Origin: Sorex araneus | Lineage: Eukaryota; Chordata; Mammalia; Eulipotyphla; Soricidae | Length of the DNA: 64,000 nucleotides | Assembly: GCF_027595985.1 (NCBI RefSeq) | Contig: NC_073305.1 | Coordinates: 82,803,126-82,867,125 of the forward strand | Direction: 5' to 3' | Part shown: positions 31,346-43,867 of the stretch, one piece after another | Position numbering within the stretch: the first letter of the stretch is position 1 | Layout of the letters: the number at the start of each line of letters is the position of its first letter | The notes under the pieces: model-generated | Databases searched by the model: none | What the model saw: the letters and a program-made list of their open reading frames with translations, nothing else | What the model was told of the DNA's origin: nothing | Position numbers and translations under genes: made by a program

Positions 31346-32339
31346 TTACCTTTATTTAAATTAGCGGCCTAGACCAGTTGTCAACATGCCCGTTCTCTGA
31401 TACTAGCTACTGCTTGGATTTGCTCTATGATTTGAGACTTAACCATAACACCTTCAAAACTGAAAATAAAATGTCCATACCAAACTTCACATACTTAGAA
31501 AGGCAACATTATTTAGATACATTTAGAATAGTAAGGTTGGTACAATGTAAAGTAATAGAGATAAAAATATGAATAGGAGAGAAATATGAATAGGATATAC
31601 TCCTTTCTCTTCAGAAGCAGATATTTTCTTTCTTTAACTTACAGATACACAGAGAAATGGATAAACATGTACATGTAGTCAATGAATAGTTGAGATTTTT
31701 ATAATGCTATGAATGAAAATTTAATATAAATATAAGAGGAAGAAATTGAGGGTGGATAAGTATTTCAATTGTTTTTGATGAAGCAGTTCAGTGGAGAAAT
31801 GCATATGAAGATTTAATATTGAAGAAATATGTGGAAAATTAAGTATTTATAATGTGCTATGGTGGTTAGGAGATGACTAAGGTTAATTGTTCTTGAAGAA
31901 GCATGCAAACATGGGAGAATGTTGAGTAATGACTATGAGGAAAATATATTTGGAACAATATAGTAATGGACCACTTAGGATATCCTGATACTTTAACATA
32001 AGAAATAAAGTTATAAGTATGAAATAATATAACAAATATAAAATTGCACAATATAGTAAGCAAAAATAAAAGAATACACTAAAATAATTTATAAATTTAA
32101 TAACAACACATTAAAATAATTTATAAATGTTCAATATAAATATTAAGTTATTAAATATTTTATTTATAGTTATAATTCACCAAATATTGATTTATAACAT
32201 ATTATTGATTTATAATATATAATTATAATTATAATCAAATTCATTTAACTCTATTTATACTTTTGGAGTTATATGAACAAAAATTGATAAAATAGTACAA
32301 CCAAAATGTCAAAAATTGTGTATCCTACTAAAATGTCTT
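31346..32339. other. Very AT-rich unique tract
   Basis: Nothing recognised. ATTTATAA-type repeats are frequent near 32080-32240. Confidence 0.4.
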
Positions 32340-32500
32340 ACAGAGGATAGAGAGATAGTAAACAGGTTAAGATGCGTGCCTTGCACACTACTGATGTTGC
32401 TGATGCTGGTTCAAGTCCCTGGCACCACTTATTGTCCTCCTACTTACTGCCAGGAGTGACCCCTGAGCACTGCCAGATGTGTTCTCCAGAAAAGATTTAT
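32340..32500 (+). mobile_element. Old family A SINE
   Basis: 'agagatagtaaacaggttaag', tgccttgcacactactgatg, 'gccaggagtgacccctgagcactgcca'. Includes a small gatgttgctgatgctg duplication in the B box region. Confidence 0.75.
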
Positions 32501-32621
32501 TTTAAAACATAAATTTAGATGAAATCATCACATCTAGTTGCATTTTTGTTATTTAATTTCAGTTCAATATTAGGATATGACTATAGGTCAAATACTATTT
32601 TCTTAAAATATTATTGATTAA

Positions 32622-32874
32622 GGGCTGGAGCGGTAGTACAGCAGTAGGGTGTTCATCTTTCATGTGGCTGACCCGTGTTTGATTCCTCCACCCCTCTCAG
32701 AGAGCCCGGCAAACTACTGAGAGTACAGCACCCGCACGGCAGAGCCTGGCAAGCTATCCGTGGCATGTTGGATATGCCAAAAACAGTAACAATAAATCTC
32801 ACAATGAGAGATGTTACTGGTGCCCGCTGGAATAAATCAATGAGCAACGGGATGACAGTGACTGTGACAGTGAT
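32622..32874 (+). mobile_element. Family B SINE, split by an L1
   Basis: Head gctggagcggtagtacagca, body ggcatgttggatatgcc, end gatgttactggtgcccgctg, tail gatgacagtgactgtgacag. Its own TSD (attattgaYtaa, near 32610-32621 and at 34293-34304) now encloses the L1 at 32875-34283 as well, which proves the order of events. Confidence 0.92.
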
Positions 32875-34283
32875 ATTTATTTATTTATTTATTTTTATTA
32901 TTTATTTATTTTTTAATTGGTGAGTCACAGTGAGGGTACAGTTACAGATTCAAACATTTTCGTGCTTGTTTTTCACTCATGCAATGTTCGAGAGCCCAAT
33001 CCTCCGCCAGTGTCCATTCTCCACCACTTATGAACCCAATATCCTTCCCACCTCCCCTATGTCATCCCCCCCACCAATTTGTTCTCTCTCTCTCTCCTTT
33101 TGGGTGTTGTGGTTTGCAATAGGGGTATTGAGTGGCCATCATGTTCAGTCTCTAGTCTACGTTCAGCATGCATCTCCCTCCCCGCTCGGGATTTCCAATC
33201 ACATTTTACTTGGTGCTTCCTCTCTTTCTGGGATGACTTTCCCCAGCGTGTGAGGCTAGCTTCCAAGCCATGGAACCAACCTCCTGGTATTATATAATAC
33301 TATTCTTGGGTATTAGTCTCCTACTCTGCCATTTTATACTCCACAGATGAGTGCAAACTTTCTATATATGTCCCTCTATTTCTGACTCTTTTCACTTAGC
33401 ATGATACTTTCCATGTTGATCCACTTATATGCAAAGTTCATGACTTATTCTTTTCTAACAGCTGCATTGTATAGATATACCAAAGTTTCTTTAACCAGTC
33501 ATCTGTTCTCGGGCACTTGGGTTTTTTCCAGATTCTGGCTATTGTAAATAGTGCTGCGATGAACATATAAGTGCAGATGTCAATTCCACTATACTTTTTT
33601 GTTTCTCCAGGATATATTCCCAGAAGTGGTATTGCTGGATTAAATGGAAGCTCAATTTCTAATTTTTTGAGTAGTGTCCATATTGTTTTCCAAAGGGGCT
33701 GGACCAGTTGGCATTCCCACCAGCAGTGTAGAAGGGTCCCTTTCTCTCCACATCCTCTCCAACAGCGGTTGCTTTTGTTCTTTTGGATGTGTGCCATTCT
33801 CTGTGGTGTCAGGTGGTATCTCATAGTTGTTTTGATCTGCATCTCCCTGATGATTAGTGATACAGAGCACTTTTTCATGTACCTTTTAGCCATTCATATC
33901 TCTTTCTTGGAAAAGTTTCTGTTCATTTCTTCGCCCCATTTTCTGATGGGGTTGGATGTTTTCTTCTTGTAGAGTTCAACTAGTGCTTTGTATACCCTTG
34001 ATATCAATCCTTTATTGGGTGAGTATCCTTTCCCACTCTGTAGATTGCCTTTGTATTCTGATCCCTGTGTCTTTTGCGGTGCAGAAACTTCTTAGTTTAA
34101 TGTAGTCCCATTTGTTTCTCTCCTTTTTTACTTGATTGCTTAGTTCCGTGTCATCTTTGAAGATACCTTTAGCTTCAATATCGTGAAGGGTTTTGCCGAC
34201 CTTGTCTTCGATGTACCTTTTGGATTGTGGTCTGATGTTGAGGTCTTTAATCCATTTTGATCTGATTTTTGTGCATGGTGATA
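32875..34283 (-). mobile_element. L1 (1409 bp) inserted in a SINE tail
   Basis: The 11-bp repeat gtgacagtgat lies at 32864-32874 and 34284-34294. The minus strand carries ORF2 carboxy sequence then a 3' UTR (G-rich plus GA-rich) and an AATA-rich tail (plus-strand (ATTT)n at 32875-32915). It is somewhat older than the 1250 copy, with several frameshifts. Confidence 0.9.
33438..34283 (-). pseudogene. L1 ORF2 carboxy-terminal remnant
   Basis: The 151-codon frame 33438-33893 has the cysteine motif (CWRGC ... HCWWEC) and [13 protein letters not shown]. Upstream parts (34140-34283, QNGLKTSTSDHNPKG) are in another frame, so at least one frameshift separates them. No reverse transcriptase domain. 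Confidence 0.85.
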
Positions 34284-34304
34284 GTGACAGTGATTATTGA
34301 CTAA

Positions 34305-34494
34305 AGTTGGCTTCCTTTGGGAAAATGTCATAAAATTCAAATGAGCTTTAGAAATGCAAGGACAGTTTAAAAAGTAATGGTTATTAATGACTTGTAATTA
34401 AGAAAACGACTTGTAAAAGAAAAATAACAGATTCTTTTAGAATGCATGAAGTGAAAATTTTGTCTCTGAATGAAGTTAGTATGTTTAACTTTAT
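34305..34494. other. Short unique segment
   Basis: Nothing recognised. Confidence 0.4.
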
Positions 34495-34760
34495 CACAAT
34501 CACACAACAATCACAATATCCCGTTAATCACCGATTTCTCGGGTTGGTTCAGTTACATCTCATTTCTTCCTTTCCCTGAGATCTTAGAAGTCTATTTTGA
34601 CTTGGCCCTCCTAAGGATGTTGCACTGGGGGCTCTTCAGGGTCAGGGGAATGAGATCCAGCTTATTACTGGATTTTGCATATGAATACACCATGGGGAGC
34701 TTGCAAGGCTGTCCCATGGGGGCAGGAAACTCTCAGAAGATTGCCAGCATGACAGAGGTA
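34495..34760 (-). mobile_element. Degraded family C element, 3' half
   Basis: The plus strand has 'cttcagggtcaggggaatgag' (reverse of ctcattcccctgaccctga), gcatatgaatacaccatggg, gagcttgcaaggctgtccca and ggcaggaaactctcag. This is the family C order in reverse. The tail side (34495-34530, caatcacacaacaatcac) has decayed. Confidence 0.75.
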
Positions 34761-34964
34761 CACAGTACAGTCTAGGTTTGCTGGAGAAAAAATAATAAAT
34801 CATAAATATGGAAGGCATGTTTAATTTGGATTGCTCATTTAAATAAAATTCAAGCTATTTATTTTAATGTGACTTGTGATGTGTTTTACTTAATGACCCA
34901 AATAATTATATCTACTTATTGATTTGAATTATCTGACTTTCACCTTCTAAGTTTCATTTTATTT

Positions 34965-35125
34965 ATTTATTGGTTTGAAGCACACTCAGTGGTGCTCAGG
35001 GTCTATCCTGGCTCTGTGCTCAAAAACACTATGGCAGGGCCTAGGAGACCATATGTGGTGCCAGTTATTAAACTCGGGTTGACAGCATGCAATACTGGCT
35101 GTACTACCACACCAGTCCTGCCCTA
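34965..35125 (-). mobile_element. Old family A SINE
   Basis: The plus strand has cactcagtggtgctcagggt, cctggctctgtgctca, ggagaccatatgtggtgcc and aaactcgggttgac. Confidence 0.75.
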
Positions 35126-35285
35126 ATTTTTGAGACACCATGGTACTTATAATACTGTTAACAATAAAGTTTTATGTATCCAGTGTTCTAAGACCACACC
35201 CAGACTATCAGCTTCCTTCCTCCTTCCACCAATGTCCCAATGTTCACACCCACAGACTCCACATTCCTAAGAATTTACTTTCTTT

Positions 35286-35461
35286 TTTTTTTTTTTTGGT
35301 TTTTGGGTCACACCTGGCAATGCACAGGGGTTACTCCTGGCTCTGCACTCAGGAATCACCCCCGGCGGTGCTCAGGGGACCATATGGGATGCTGGGATTT
35401 GAACCCGGGTCGGCCGCGTGCAAGGCAAATGCCCTACCCGCTATGCTATCACTCCAGCCCC
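35286..35461 (-). mobile_element. Young family A SINE
   Basis: A perfect 17-bp TSD, aagaatttactttcttt, lies at 35269-35285 and 35462-35478. The plus strand shows poly(T), gggtcacacctggcaatgca, accatatgggatgctggg, acccgggtcggccgcgtgc and gctatcactccagcccc, close to consensus. Confidence 0.94.
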
Positions 35462-35685
35462 AAGAATTTACTTTCTTTATCTATGTGTGAAATAGGGTGA
35501 GTTTGGTCAAGTCTCAAAGGAGAAAGAAGGTATATGTATCCTTTTTATGCATATCAGAAGGAGAAGGCAATGGTGAGAAGAAGTGAAATTATACTAGTTG
35601 TTTTATTTCTTGATTAGAAGCTTTTAAATACATTTTCCAGGCACACCGGACAGTCAAAACTTATGACCTCAGCAAACGTGGCCTT

Positions 35686-35868
35686 AGGGGCTGGAGAGGT
35701 AGTACAGCAGGTAGGAAGTTTTGCCTTGCATGTGACCAACCTGAGTTTGATTCCCAGCATCCCATATGGTTACCTGAGCACCACCAGGAATAATTCTTGT
35801 AGTGCATGAGCCAAGAGTAACCCTAGTGCATCGCCAGGTATGACCCAACAAAAAGAAAAAAAAAACGA
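35686..35868 (+). mobile_element. Family A SINE
   Basis: Head ggggctggagaggtagtaca, B box region 'ctgagtttgattccc', end catcgccaggtatgacccaa plus A-rich tail. Near-identical flanks aacgtggYctt at about 35673 and 35869. Confidence 0.88.
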
Positions 35869-35889
35869 CAACGTGGTCTTGATTCATTC

Positions 35890-37606
35890 TTTCTAACACT
35901 TTGTTCTATTTATTTATTTTTGGTTTATAATACTATTACTACTGGTTTCTTGTGAACATAATTCTAGCACTACACCTATCATCAGTGTCTTCATCTTCCT
36001 CACACATACTCCAAACCCCCTTCCTTTCATCTTTCTCCAACTCAATTGTATGAATTAGTCCCCTCATTCTGATGCCTTTGGATATTTCTTTTTTTATCTC
36101 CCACATATAAGGCTGCCAGTCAGAACCACACCAATAGCAACTGACTTACTTAGATATTAGGAAAAGCATAGAGGATGGGGATAAATACTAAAGGCAATCT
36201 TTATGATATAAGTTATGATACCATTTTGTAAAAAATACAAAATGAAAAAAATCAATGCGAGGAGTTATGAAGTTGCAAACAGGGAATAACTTTAGCTTAA
36301 ATGGGGGAAAAGTGAAATAAACACAGGGTAAGTGGATAGCAGGAAGTTAACGAGAATTCCTTGATTTTGATGTTTCCCTTGGTTAAATGAAACATATTTG
36401 CCATCTGGTGCTTGCACCAAAAAATGTAATCCTGTCAGTAAAAATTCTTTCTGGGTTTTGCAAAATCTAGAGTATCCTGATTCTACTTGAGGTACTGTAA
36501 GTAAAAGAAAATTCAAATAACAACAGGAAGAAGGATTGTTGTCAACTTGAAGATAAAACTAAACCTAGGGAAGTAAAATGAAACATTACACCATAAAATA
36601 GAACCATTGGATATGCGCAATAAAATTCATATTGTATCATATGTTCTGTTTGATGACTTAAGTATCTAGATACCAATTTCTTCAAATGAAACAAGTTCTT
36701 TAATTCTGTAGAAATTTGATTCATATTAAATGGCATTACAGTTATTTTTGTCTGGAATTAATATGACAGAGAAGCTTATTTATCTTCGTGTAAGAAGCGG
36801 CTTCCTTCCTGGCAGTAATTAAGTTGGCATAACCATTGCTGACTTGAGCCAGATTCCTAATGAGTAATTGGAGAGGTCTTTCCAAACCACAGAATCTTTG
36901 ATTGTGGCACATGGAGAGATTTTTCCAAACCGCAGGATCTTAGATTGGTGGTTCTTATCTGCTATCCTCTGTCCCTTGATGTTTCTAGCCATCATTAGTA
37001 GAAAGCATATTTTCTAAGGGGATTCCAACAGAAGCAGGGCTTCTAGATACCTAAGAAATGTCTCTGAACTCTTGTGGAATTTGGTATCACAACTGTATTT
37101 CCTGCTTTATAGAGATAACCCAGATTTGCTTTTTGCCTCTTGCTCCTTGCCTGAGTTCCAAGCCACTAATTCCACAGGAGATCTATGACATGGATATATC
37201 GGAAAGTCAAGTGAGATGAAAAGGAAAACCATTAGTGTTGAGGTGTTAAAAATGAATAGTAAACACAGTTCATCATTTATCTCCAAATTCACAGTAAACC
37301 ACTGACTCTTAGCTTTGTCCCTCACTGCAATTCAGAGATTCACAACAAAGGAAAAATGATGAAATGAAACAGGGCGCTGGACATGTAGCCCCTGAGCTAT
37401 CTTGTATCTCTGCTGCAAACACCTAGGTTATCTCTGTGATTCATTCTTCTTCAAGGCAGAATACGGGCCTGTGGTTGCCCAAGATTATTTCTTCTGCTAA
37501 AGTTCTGGGTTTGCTCAGATTCGCTGTTAATTATTTTAAAAACATTTTAACTATCATAGAAAAAAATTGTATGGAAGAGTTCATTCCTCAGAAAGATATT
37601 TTAAGA
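35890..37606. other. Mostly unique sequence
   Basis: A very old L1 3' end may lie near 35910-36130 on the minus strand (T-rich start, catcttcctcacac, acccccttcctttcatc), but the match is weak. The rest holds no feature except the tandem duplication at 36870-36956. Confidence 0.35.
36870..36956. repeat. Two-copy 43-bp tandem duplication
   Basis: Unit 1 (36870-36912) and unit 2 (36913-36956) share ggagag, tttccaaacc, cag-atctt and gattg in order, with about 10 differences. Not a known transposon. Confidence 0.75.
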
Positions 37607-37780
37607 CCAGAGAGATAGTGTAAGAGGTAAGGAGCTTGCCTTGCTTTCTGCTAATCTTGGTTTGCGTCTCCAGTACCACATGTGCTACCCCAGCAATCTT
37701 CAGGGGTTGCAACTGACTGAGTAGTCAGGAATCATACCTGAACACTGCTGTGTGTGCCTCTTCCACACCCCAAAAATAAT
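37607..37780 (+). mobile_element. Old family A SINE
   Basis: Head 'agaccagagagatagtgtaagaggtaaggagcttgccttg' in part, middle ccagcaatcttcaggggttg, end gctgtgtgtgcctcttcc. It is followed by agcactgtagcactgtca (37781-37798), a stray family B tail motif in reverse. Confidence 0.65.
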
Positions 37781-37799
37781 AGCACTGTAGCACTGTCAT

Positions 37800-38869
37800 G
37801 AGTAAAGAGAGAGGGAGGAAGAAAAAAGTATAGCCTTAACTGAATTTACTTAGAAAATAAGTATAAATATTTTAAGCCTTTAATTTGAGATATTAGAAAG
37901 CAATTGCATGATGAACATAGAGAGATACAGTAAATAATGATAAATTAAGGTTTCATAAGGAGAAATATTTTAAAGTCAAAAATTGAGTTTAAAAATATAG
38001 TTTAAACTTATCATAAAATTTTAAAGTATAAATAATATATTAAAATTATAACTGATTTATAAAGAAAAAACGCAATATACTAGTAATTTTATATTAAACA
38101 AAAAAGATATGATTACTTATGCTGGGTAGAAAATAAGAAAGTAAGTATATAACTACACAAATTTAATTGAAAATATAAATGAAATTATATTTTAGAGAAA
38201 AATATTTAATAATAAGCAATCATTAAATAAATAAACTATATATATTATGTATATGTTATATCTAATCATAATATATATCTATATACTCAAAGAAGCACAC
38301 TTTAGATATCTGCTTCAGTTCTGAATTTAAGTAAGAATTAATATTAGGTCCTTAAGTAAATTCTGATAATTTATGTTAAACTTCTCAAATAAAGAATGCT
38401 GCTACAAGCCATTATACCATCAATCCAACTATCAGGAAAAAAATCTAAAAATAACCCAATGTTTTTATGTAATAAAATTTGTCACATATAAAAAGAATTT
38501 TAATCATCAAATTAAATGCTTAGCTGTATTGAAAGACTAATATAACCTTACTAAGAAGTAATACTAATAATTGGGGAGGAAATACTTGGTAATTAGTAAG
38601 TAGTGTGAGCCATTGTCTTCTTATACAGGGAAATTTAGTTTAATACCTCAACAATTTATCATATAAAAAAGAAGTTCCATATAAATTAAATGTTTCTTTT
38701 TAGAAGTTCACATAATTGCTAGAGGTAAAAAAGAGAGGACCTTTATTCCTTTGAAATAGTAAAATACCTCAATATGCTGTAAGTCCAAAGGCCATAAAAA
38801 AATGATTGAAAAATGTGATCCAATGGATGCTAAGCATGATATGTAAAATACTGGGTGTTGTAAGGTAAA
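37800..38869. other. Very AT-rich unique tract
   Basis: Nothing recognised. Confidence 0.4.
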
Positions 38870-39105
38870 AAGACTGGCATTATACTTTGAGAATAAGAGG
38901 GAAGTTGTCTGTCATAGAGGCAGGGGGAGGGAAGGGATGGAGTGGGAGGAGGAATACTAGGGCCATTGGTGGTGGAAAATGTGCACTGGTGGAGGAATGG
39001 ATGTTCAATCATTATATGACTGAAACTCAAACAAGAAAGCTTTGCAACTGTAGCTCACAATGATTCAGTAAAAAAACTAAAAAAGAAATATTAAAGAAAA
39101 AAAAA
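38870..39105 (+). mobile_element. L1 3' UTR fragment
   Basis: Shows a gaggcagggggagggaaggg purine tract, ggtggaaaatgtgcactggt, ggaggaatggatgttc, gactgaaactcaaacaag, gaaagctttgcaactgt and an A-rich tail. No ORF2. Confidence 0.85.
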
Positions 39106-39186
39106 GACTGATAATTATTTGCCTTTAGGAGATACAGAACATTTGAAAAGAAAAATGACAACATAAAAAAGATGACTAAATTTAGC

Positions 39187-39290
39187 ATTTTACTTTAAAA
39201 TTTGCTATTTTTAAAGTTACTTTAAAATTTTCTATTTTTAAAATTTTCTATTTTAAATTTGCTATTTTACTTTAAAAATAGCAACAATTT
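39187..39290. repeat. AT-rich tandem repeats (ctattttaaa-type)
   Basis: Four imperfect units of the form 'ttactttaaaattt(g/t)ctattttta'. Local slippage product. No element recognised. Confidence 0.75.
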
Positions 39291-39592
39291 TAAAAAGCAA
39301 ACTATCCAATAAAATGGAACAAATTCTATGACATTCAACTCACAAGCAGAAATTGCTAATAATTACTAATAAATATCAAAGGATATGCTTAATCTCACAA
39401 ATAATTAGGAGAAAGCATATGAAAATGATGGTGTGCCATTTCCTTCCTGAAATACTGGGTGGAAAATAAGATAATAGTGAGATTTTTGCAAAGGGCTGGA
39501 GACGCTGGAATTTTCATTAGTTGAGTATAAGAATTGGTGCAATTCTGTGGGGATTATTTGGCTGAAAATATTGTTTAAAAATTGGTCTTGGG

Positions 39593-39745
39593 CCAGAGCT
39601 ATATAGTACAGAGGGTAAGGTGCTTACTTTGCCAGCCTGGGTTCTATCACATATAGTCCCCTTGACCACTGCCAGGAGTGATCTCTGAGTGCAGAGACAG
39701 GAGTAAGCCCTGAGCACTGCTGGGTTGTAAATCCCAAACCAAAAC
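39593..39745 (+). mobile_element. Old family A SINE
   Basis: 'gggccagagctatatagtacagagggtaaggtgcttac' in part, ccactgccaggagtgatc and ggagtaagccctgagcactg. Confidence 0.75.
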
Positions 39746-39960
39746 AAGATATGCTTAAAAAATTTTAAAAGTGTTTATTTATCTTTTCCAGATAATTTTA
39801 TGAGCTGAAAAGTAGTATTTTGCATTGCCAGTAATAGCAGGAAAAAAAGAAAGAAGAAAAGTGGCATTCAATTTATAACATTCTGTCATTAAAAAGTAGT
39901 TTAAATTTTTATGTTATTTAGTTATACAAAATACAGACAGTATTTAAAATAGTGTCTCGT

Positions 39961-40125
39961 TGGGTCAGAGTGATAGTGTAGTGGGTAGGGTTCTTGCTTT
40001 GCATGTGGCTGACCCAGGTTCAATTCCAGGCATCCCATATGATCTCCTGAGCCTGCCAAGAGTTATTCCTGAGCATAGAATCAGAAATAATCCTTGAGCA
40101 TTGTTGGGTGAGGCTCCCAAACAAA
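39961..40125 (+). mobile_element. Old family A SINE
   Basis: 'gggtcagagtgatagtgtagtgggtaggg', B box region ggttcaattcc, catcccatatgatctcctga and ccttgagcattgttgggtg. Confidence 0.8.
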
Positions 40126-40479
40126 GAAGCAAACCAAAGAAATAGTGCCTTGCTCTTGATAAGCATTTTATATCAGTTTGCTTTCACTTCCCTTTCCCTT
40201 TTGGAAAAGTCTGCGTGTGTCTATTTGATTTTCTGGTCGATCCACTGGGCTAGAAATAATGGCTGGTTCACAGTAAATCTTTATGAATATTTTATTCATT
40301 TTATATTTCCTTTGTGTTGGGGGAGACAGGCATCCCAATCAATGCTCAAGAAGGCCACTTCCTGCTCTACTTAGTCAACCCAACTGGATGGCATGATGCT
40401 TGAGTCCTTGACGTGGTGCTGTTCAGTCCTACCAGGATTGAGGCTTAGCATGGGCCACCATGGCAGGGCTCAGAGACCA

Positions 40480-40615
40480 TCTGGGCCATACCAACTTGCC
40501 TGGATGGCTTTCCAGGACTATACTCAGGGTACTCAGGGGGCAACGAGGTGCCAGGGATAGAACTCAGGCCCTTTCATGTGCAAGACATGAGGTCCAACCA
40601 TTTGAGTTCACTCTT
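40480..40615 (-). mobile_element. Old family A SINE
   Basis: The plus strand has actatactcagggtactcag, gggggcaacgaggtgccagg, gatagaactcaggccc and catgtgcaagacatgagg. Confidence 0.65.
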
Positions 40616-40625
40616 CTACCCTTCA

Positions 40626-40989
40626 ATGATTATTTTAGGATGACTTAGATGCAATGCTCTTTTTTTCACAAACGTTCTCTGCCTTACTCTTATTCTCCAA
40701 CCTGGTATTCCCTTATGCTCTGGCTTTTGGTTATTTTGGCAACAGCCCACGGTGACAAAAACAGGATTGGAAACTTAGAGAGCATTTTGTGTATTTCTCT
40801 GTGCTGCCTCTCCAACATTCTGTATTCTCTTGCCTGTTCTTCTCCATCTATGGCCAGACTTCCCACTGATACATCTGGGAAGAACAGCCATGCTCATTGT
40901 TCTCACTGGGTTTCAGTCACAAAGAACATTTTCTTGCTGTTTTCTTAGACCTGAAGGTGTTAATTGCTTTATTATATTGCTAAAATCAG
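40626..40989. other. Unique sequence
   Basis: A 99-codon frame (40649-40948) has no motif I recognise. No other sign of a gene. Confidence 0.35.
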
Positions 40990-43735
40990 GTGTCTTACCA
41001 TCAAGTAGGATTTATCCCGGGGATGCAAAGACGGTTTAACACTCACAAGTCAATCAACTTAATGTATCATATTAGTAAAAGAAAAGATAAAACAATATGA
41101 TCATAGTAATAGATGCAGATAAAGCATTTGACAAGATCCAGCACCTGTATAATGAAAACTCTCAGCAAAATAGTAATTGAAGGAACTTTCCTCAATATAG
41201 TCAAAGCCATCTACCACAAACCCACAGCAAGAATTATTTTCAATGGGAAGAAACTAAAAGTTTCCCTCTAAGATATAGGACAAGACAAGGTTGCCCACTC
41301 TTGCCATTTCTATTCAATATAGCACTGGAAATTCTTGCCATGGCAGTTAGGCAAGAAAAAGATACCAAGGGCATCCAGATAGGAAAGGAAGAGGTCAAGC
41401 TATCACTATATGCAAATGACATGATATAATACTTAGAAAATCATAAAGACTCTACAAGAAAGCTCCTAGAAACGATAGGGTTGTATAGTAAAGTGGCAGT
41501 CTATAAAATCAACACCCCAAATTCTATGGATTTTCTATATACAAATAATGAAAGAGAATAAAGAGATATTTAAAGAACCATCCTGGGGTTGGAGCGATAG
41601 CACAGCGGGTAGGGCATTTGCCTTGCACGCGGCTGACCCAGGTTTGATCCCCAGCATCCCATATGATCCAAGCACCACCAGGAGTAATTACTGAGTGCAT
41701 GAGCCAGGAGTAACCCCTGTACATCGCTGGGTGTGACCAAAAAAAGCAAAAAAATAATTTAAAGAGCAATCCTGTTCACATAGTGCCTCAGACAATCAAG
41801 TACCTTGGTATCAGATTAACTAAAGAGGCAAGGGACCTATACAAAGAAAATTATGAAACAGTACTTCAAGGAAGAAAAAAAGATAATAAGAAATGCAGAC
41901 ACATCCACTGCAGATCGGGGATGATTAACATTGTTAAAATGGGAGTAATCCCCCAAAGAACTATACAGATTTAATGTGGTCCCTATAAGGATACCCATGA
42001 AATTCTTCAAAAAATAGATAAAACACTCCTGAAATTCATATGGAACAACAAACTCCCAAAAATAGCAAAAGCAATCCTTGGGAAAAAAGAAGATGGGTGG
42101 CATCACCTTCCCCAACATCAAACTGTACTACAAAGCAATAGTGATTGAAACAGCATGGTATTGGAATAGGAACAGAGTTGAATATTATGTCACAGATGCT
42201 CAAATATATAATCATGTAATCTGTAGTAAAGGAGCAGGAAATGTGAAGGAGAACAAGGAAAACCTCTTCAACAAGTTGTGGTTGGAAAACTGGACAGCTA
42301 CCTGCAAAAAAAATAAGATCTCAGACCTCTGTCTAACACCAGGCACACAAGTGAGATCAAAATGGATTAAGACCTCAATATCAGGCCTGAATCCATAATG
42401 TAAATGCAGGAAAATGTAGGCAGAATCTTCCATGGCATTGAAACTAAAAGCATCTTTAAGGATAAAACACCACTGACCAAGCAAATGTAAACAAACATAA
42501 GCAAATGGGACTACATTAAACTAAGAAGCTTCTGTACCTCCAAAGAAGGAGTGACCGAAGTTTAGAGAACCCATGGAATGGGAAAAATTATTTACCCAAT
42601 ATCCATAGGTAAGGGTTTAATATCCAGAATATACAAGACATTAGTAGAATTGTATAAGATAAAAATCTTCAACCCCATCCTAAAATGGGGAGAAGAAATG
42701 AACAGAAACTTCCTCAAAAAGAAATACAAATGGCCAAAAGGCACATAAAAAAATGGCCTCCATCACTAATAATCAGGGAGATGCAAATAAAAACAACAAT
42801 GAGATATAATCTCACACCACAGAGATTGGCACACATCTAAAAGAGCAAGGGCAATCAGTTCTGGCACGGATATGAGACAAAAGGGACTCTCATTCTTTTT
42901 GTTGAGAATGCCAAATGGTCCAGCGTTTCTGGAAAACAATATGGACATTCCTTCAAAAGCTAGACATTGAGTTGCTATTTGACCCAGCAATACATCTGAG
43001 AATATATCTCAAGGGTGCAATAAAAGCACAGTATAAATGACATCTGCACCTGTATGTTCATTGCAGCACTATTCACAATAGCCAGAATCTGGAAATAACC
43101 CAAGTGCCTGAGAACAGATGTCTGGTTAATGAAACTTTGGTATATAAACACATTGGAATACTATGCAGCTGTTAGAAAAGATAAAGTATTGAAATCTGCT
43201 TATTAGTGGATAGAAATGGAGAGTATCATGCTAAGTGAAATGATCAGAAAGAGAGGGACAGACATAGAATAATTGCACTCATTTGTAGAATATATAATAA
43301 CATAATATGAGACTAATACCCAAGGACAGTAGAGACAAGGGCCAAGAATATTACTCCATGGTTGGAAGCCTGCTTCATGAGCTGCGGGAGAAGGCAGCTG
43401 GGATAGAGAAGGGAATTCTATGTCAATGATTGTTGGAGGGATTTCTCGATATGGAAGATGTGTGCTGAAAGCAGATAAAAGATCAAACATGATGGCCTCT
43501 CAGTATCTGTATTGTAAACCATAATACCCAAAGGTAGAGAGAGAGTAAGAGAAAAATTGTCTTCCATAGAGGCAGGAGGAGGGGTGGGATGGGGGGTGGA
43601 TACTGGGGACATTGGTGGTGAAAAATGTGCACTGGTGGAGGGATGGGTGCTAGATCATTTTATGACTAAAACTCAAACATGAAAGCTTTGTAACTGTATC
43701 TCATGGTGATTTAATTAAAAAAAAGAAAAGAAAAT
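40990..43735 (+). mobile_element. Longest L1 in the window, 5' truncated within the reverse transcriptase
   Basis: Starts inside the ORF2 reverse transcriptase (VGFIPGM at about 41008-41028) and runs through the catalytic region (about 41405), the connection segment (SKGAGNVKENKENLF, near 42224), the carboxy region (about 42650-43200) and a 3' UTR with gtgcactggtggagggatgg and gaaagctttgtaactgtatc, ending in an A-rich tail. A family A SINE (41586-41756) interrupts it. Many stops and frameshifts make it inactive. The catalytic block reads YAND instead of YADD (tatgcaaatgac, near 41408). Confidence 0.92.
41586..41756 (+). mobile_element. Family A SINE nested in L1
   Basis: Near-perfect 18-bp TSD atttaaagaRcMatcctg at 41568-41585 and 41757-41774. 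Head gcgatagcacagcgggtagg, body with an internal deletion (catatgatccaagcaccacc), end ctgggtgtgacc plus poly(A). Confidence 0.93.
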
Positions 43736-43867
43736 TTTAATAATTTCTTGATCATCCATACTGGGTATCCCATACTCTACAGCACTGATGTACCAAGAGT
43801 AGCACACCACACTTGATGGGGTGTAAAATAGTAGAAAACCAATCTTAGGGTGATAATGTATATTATA

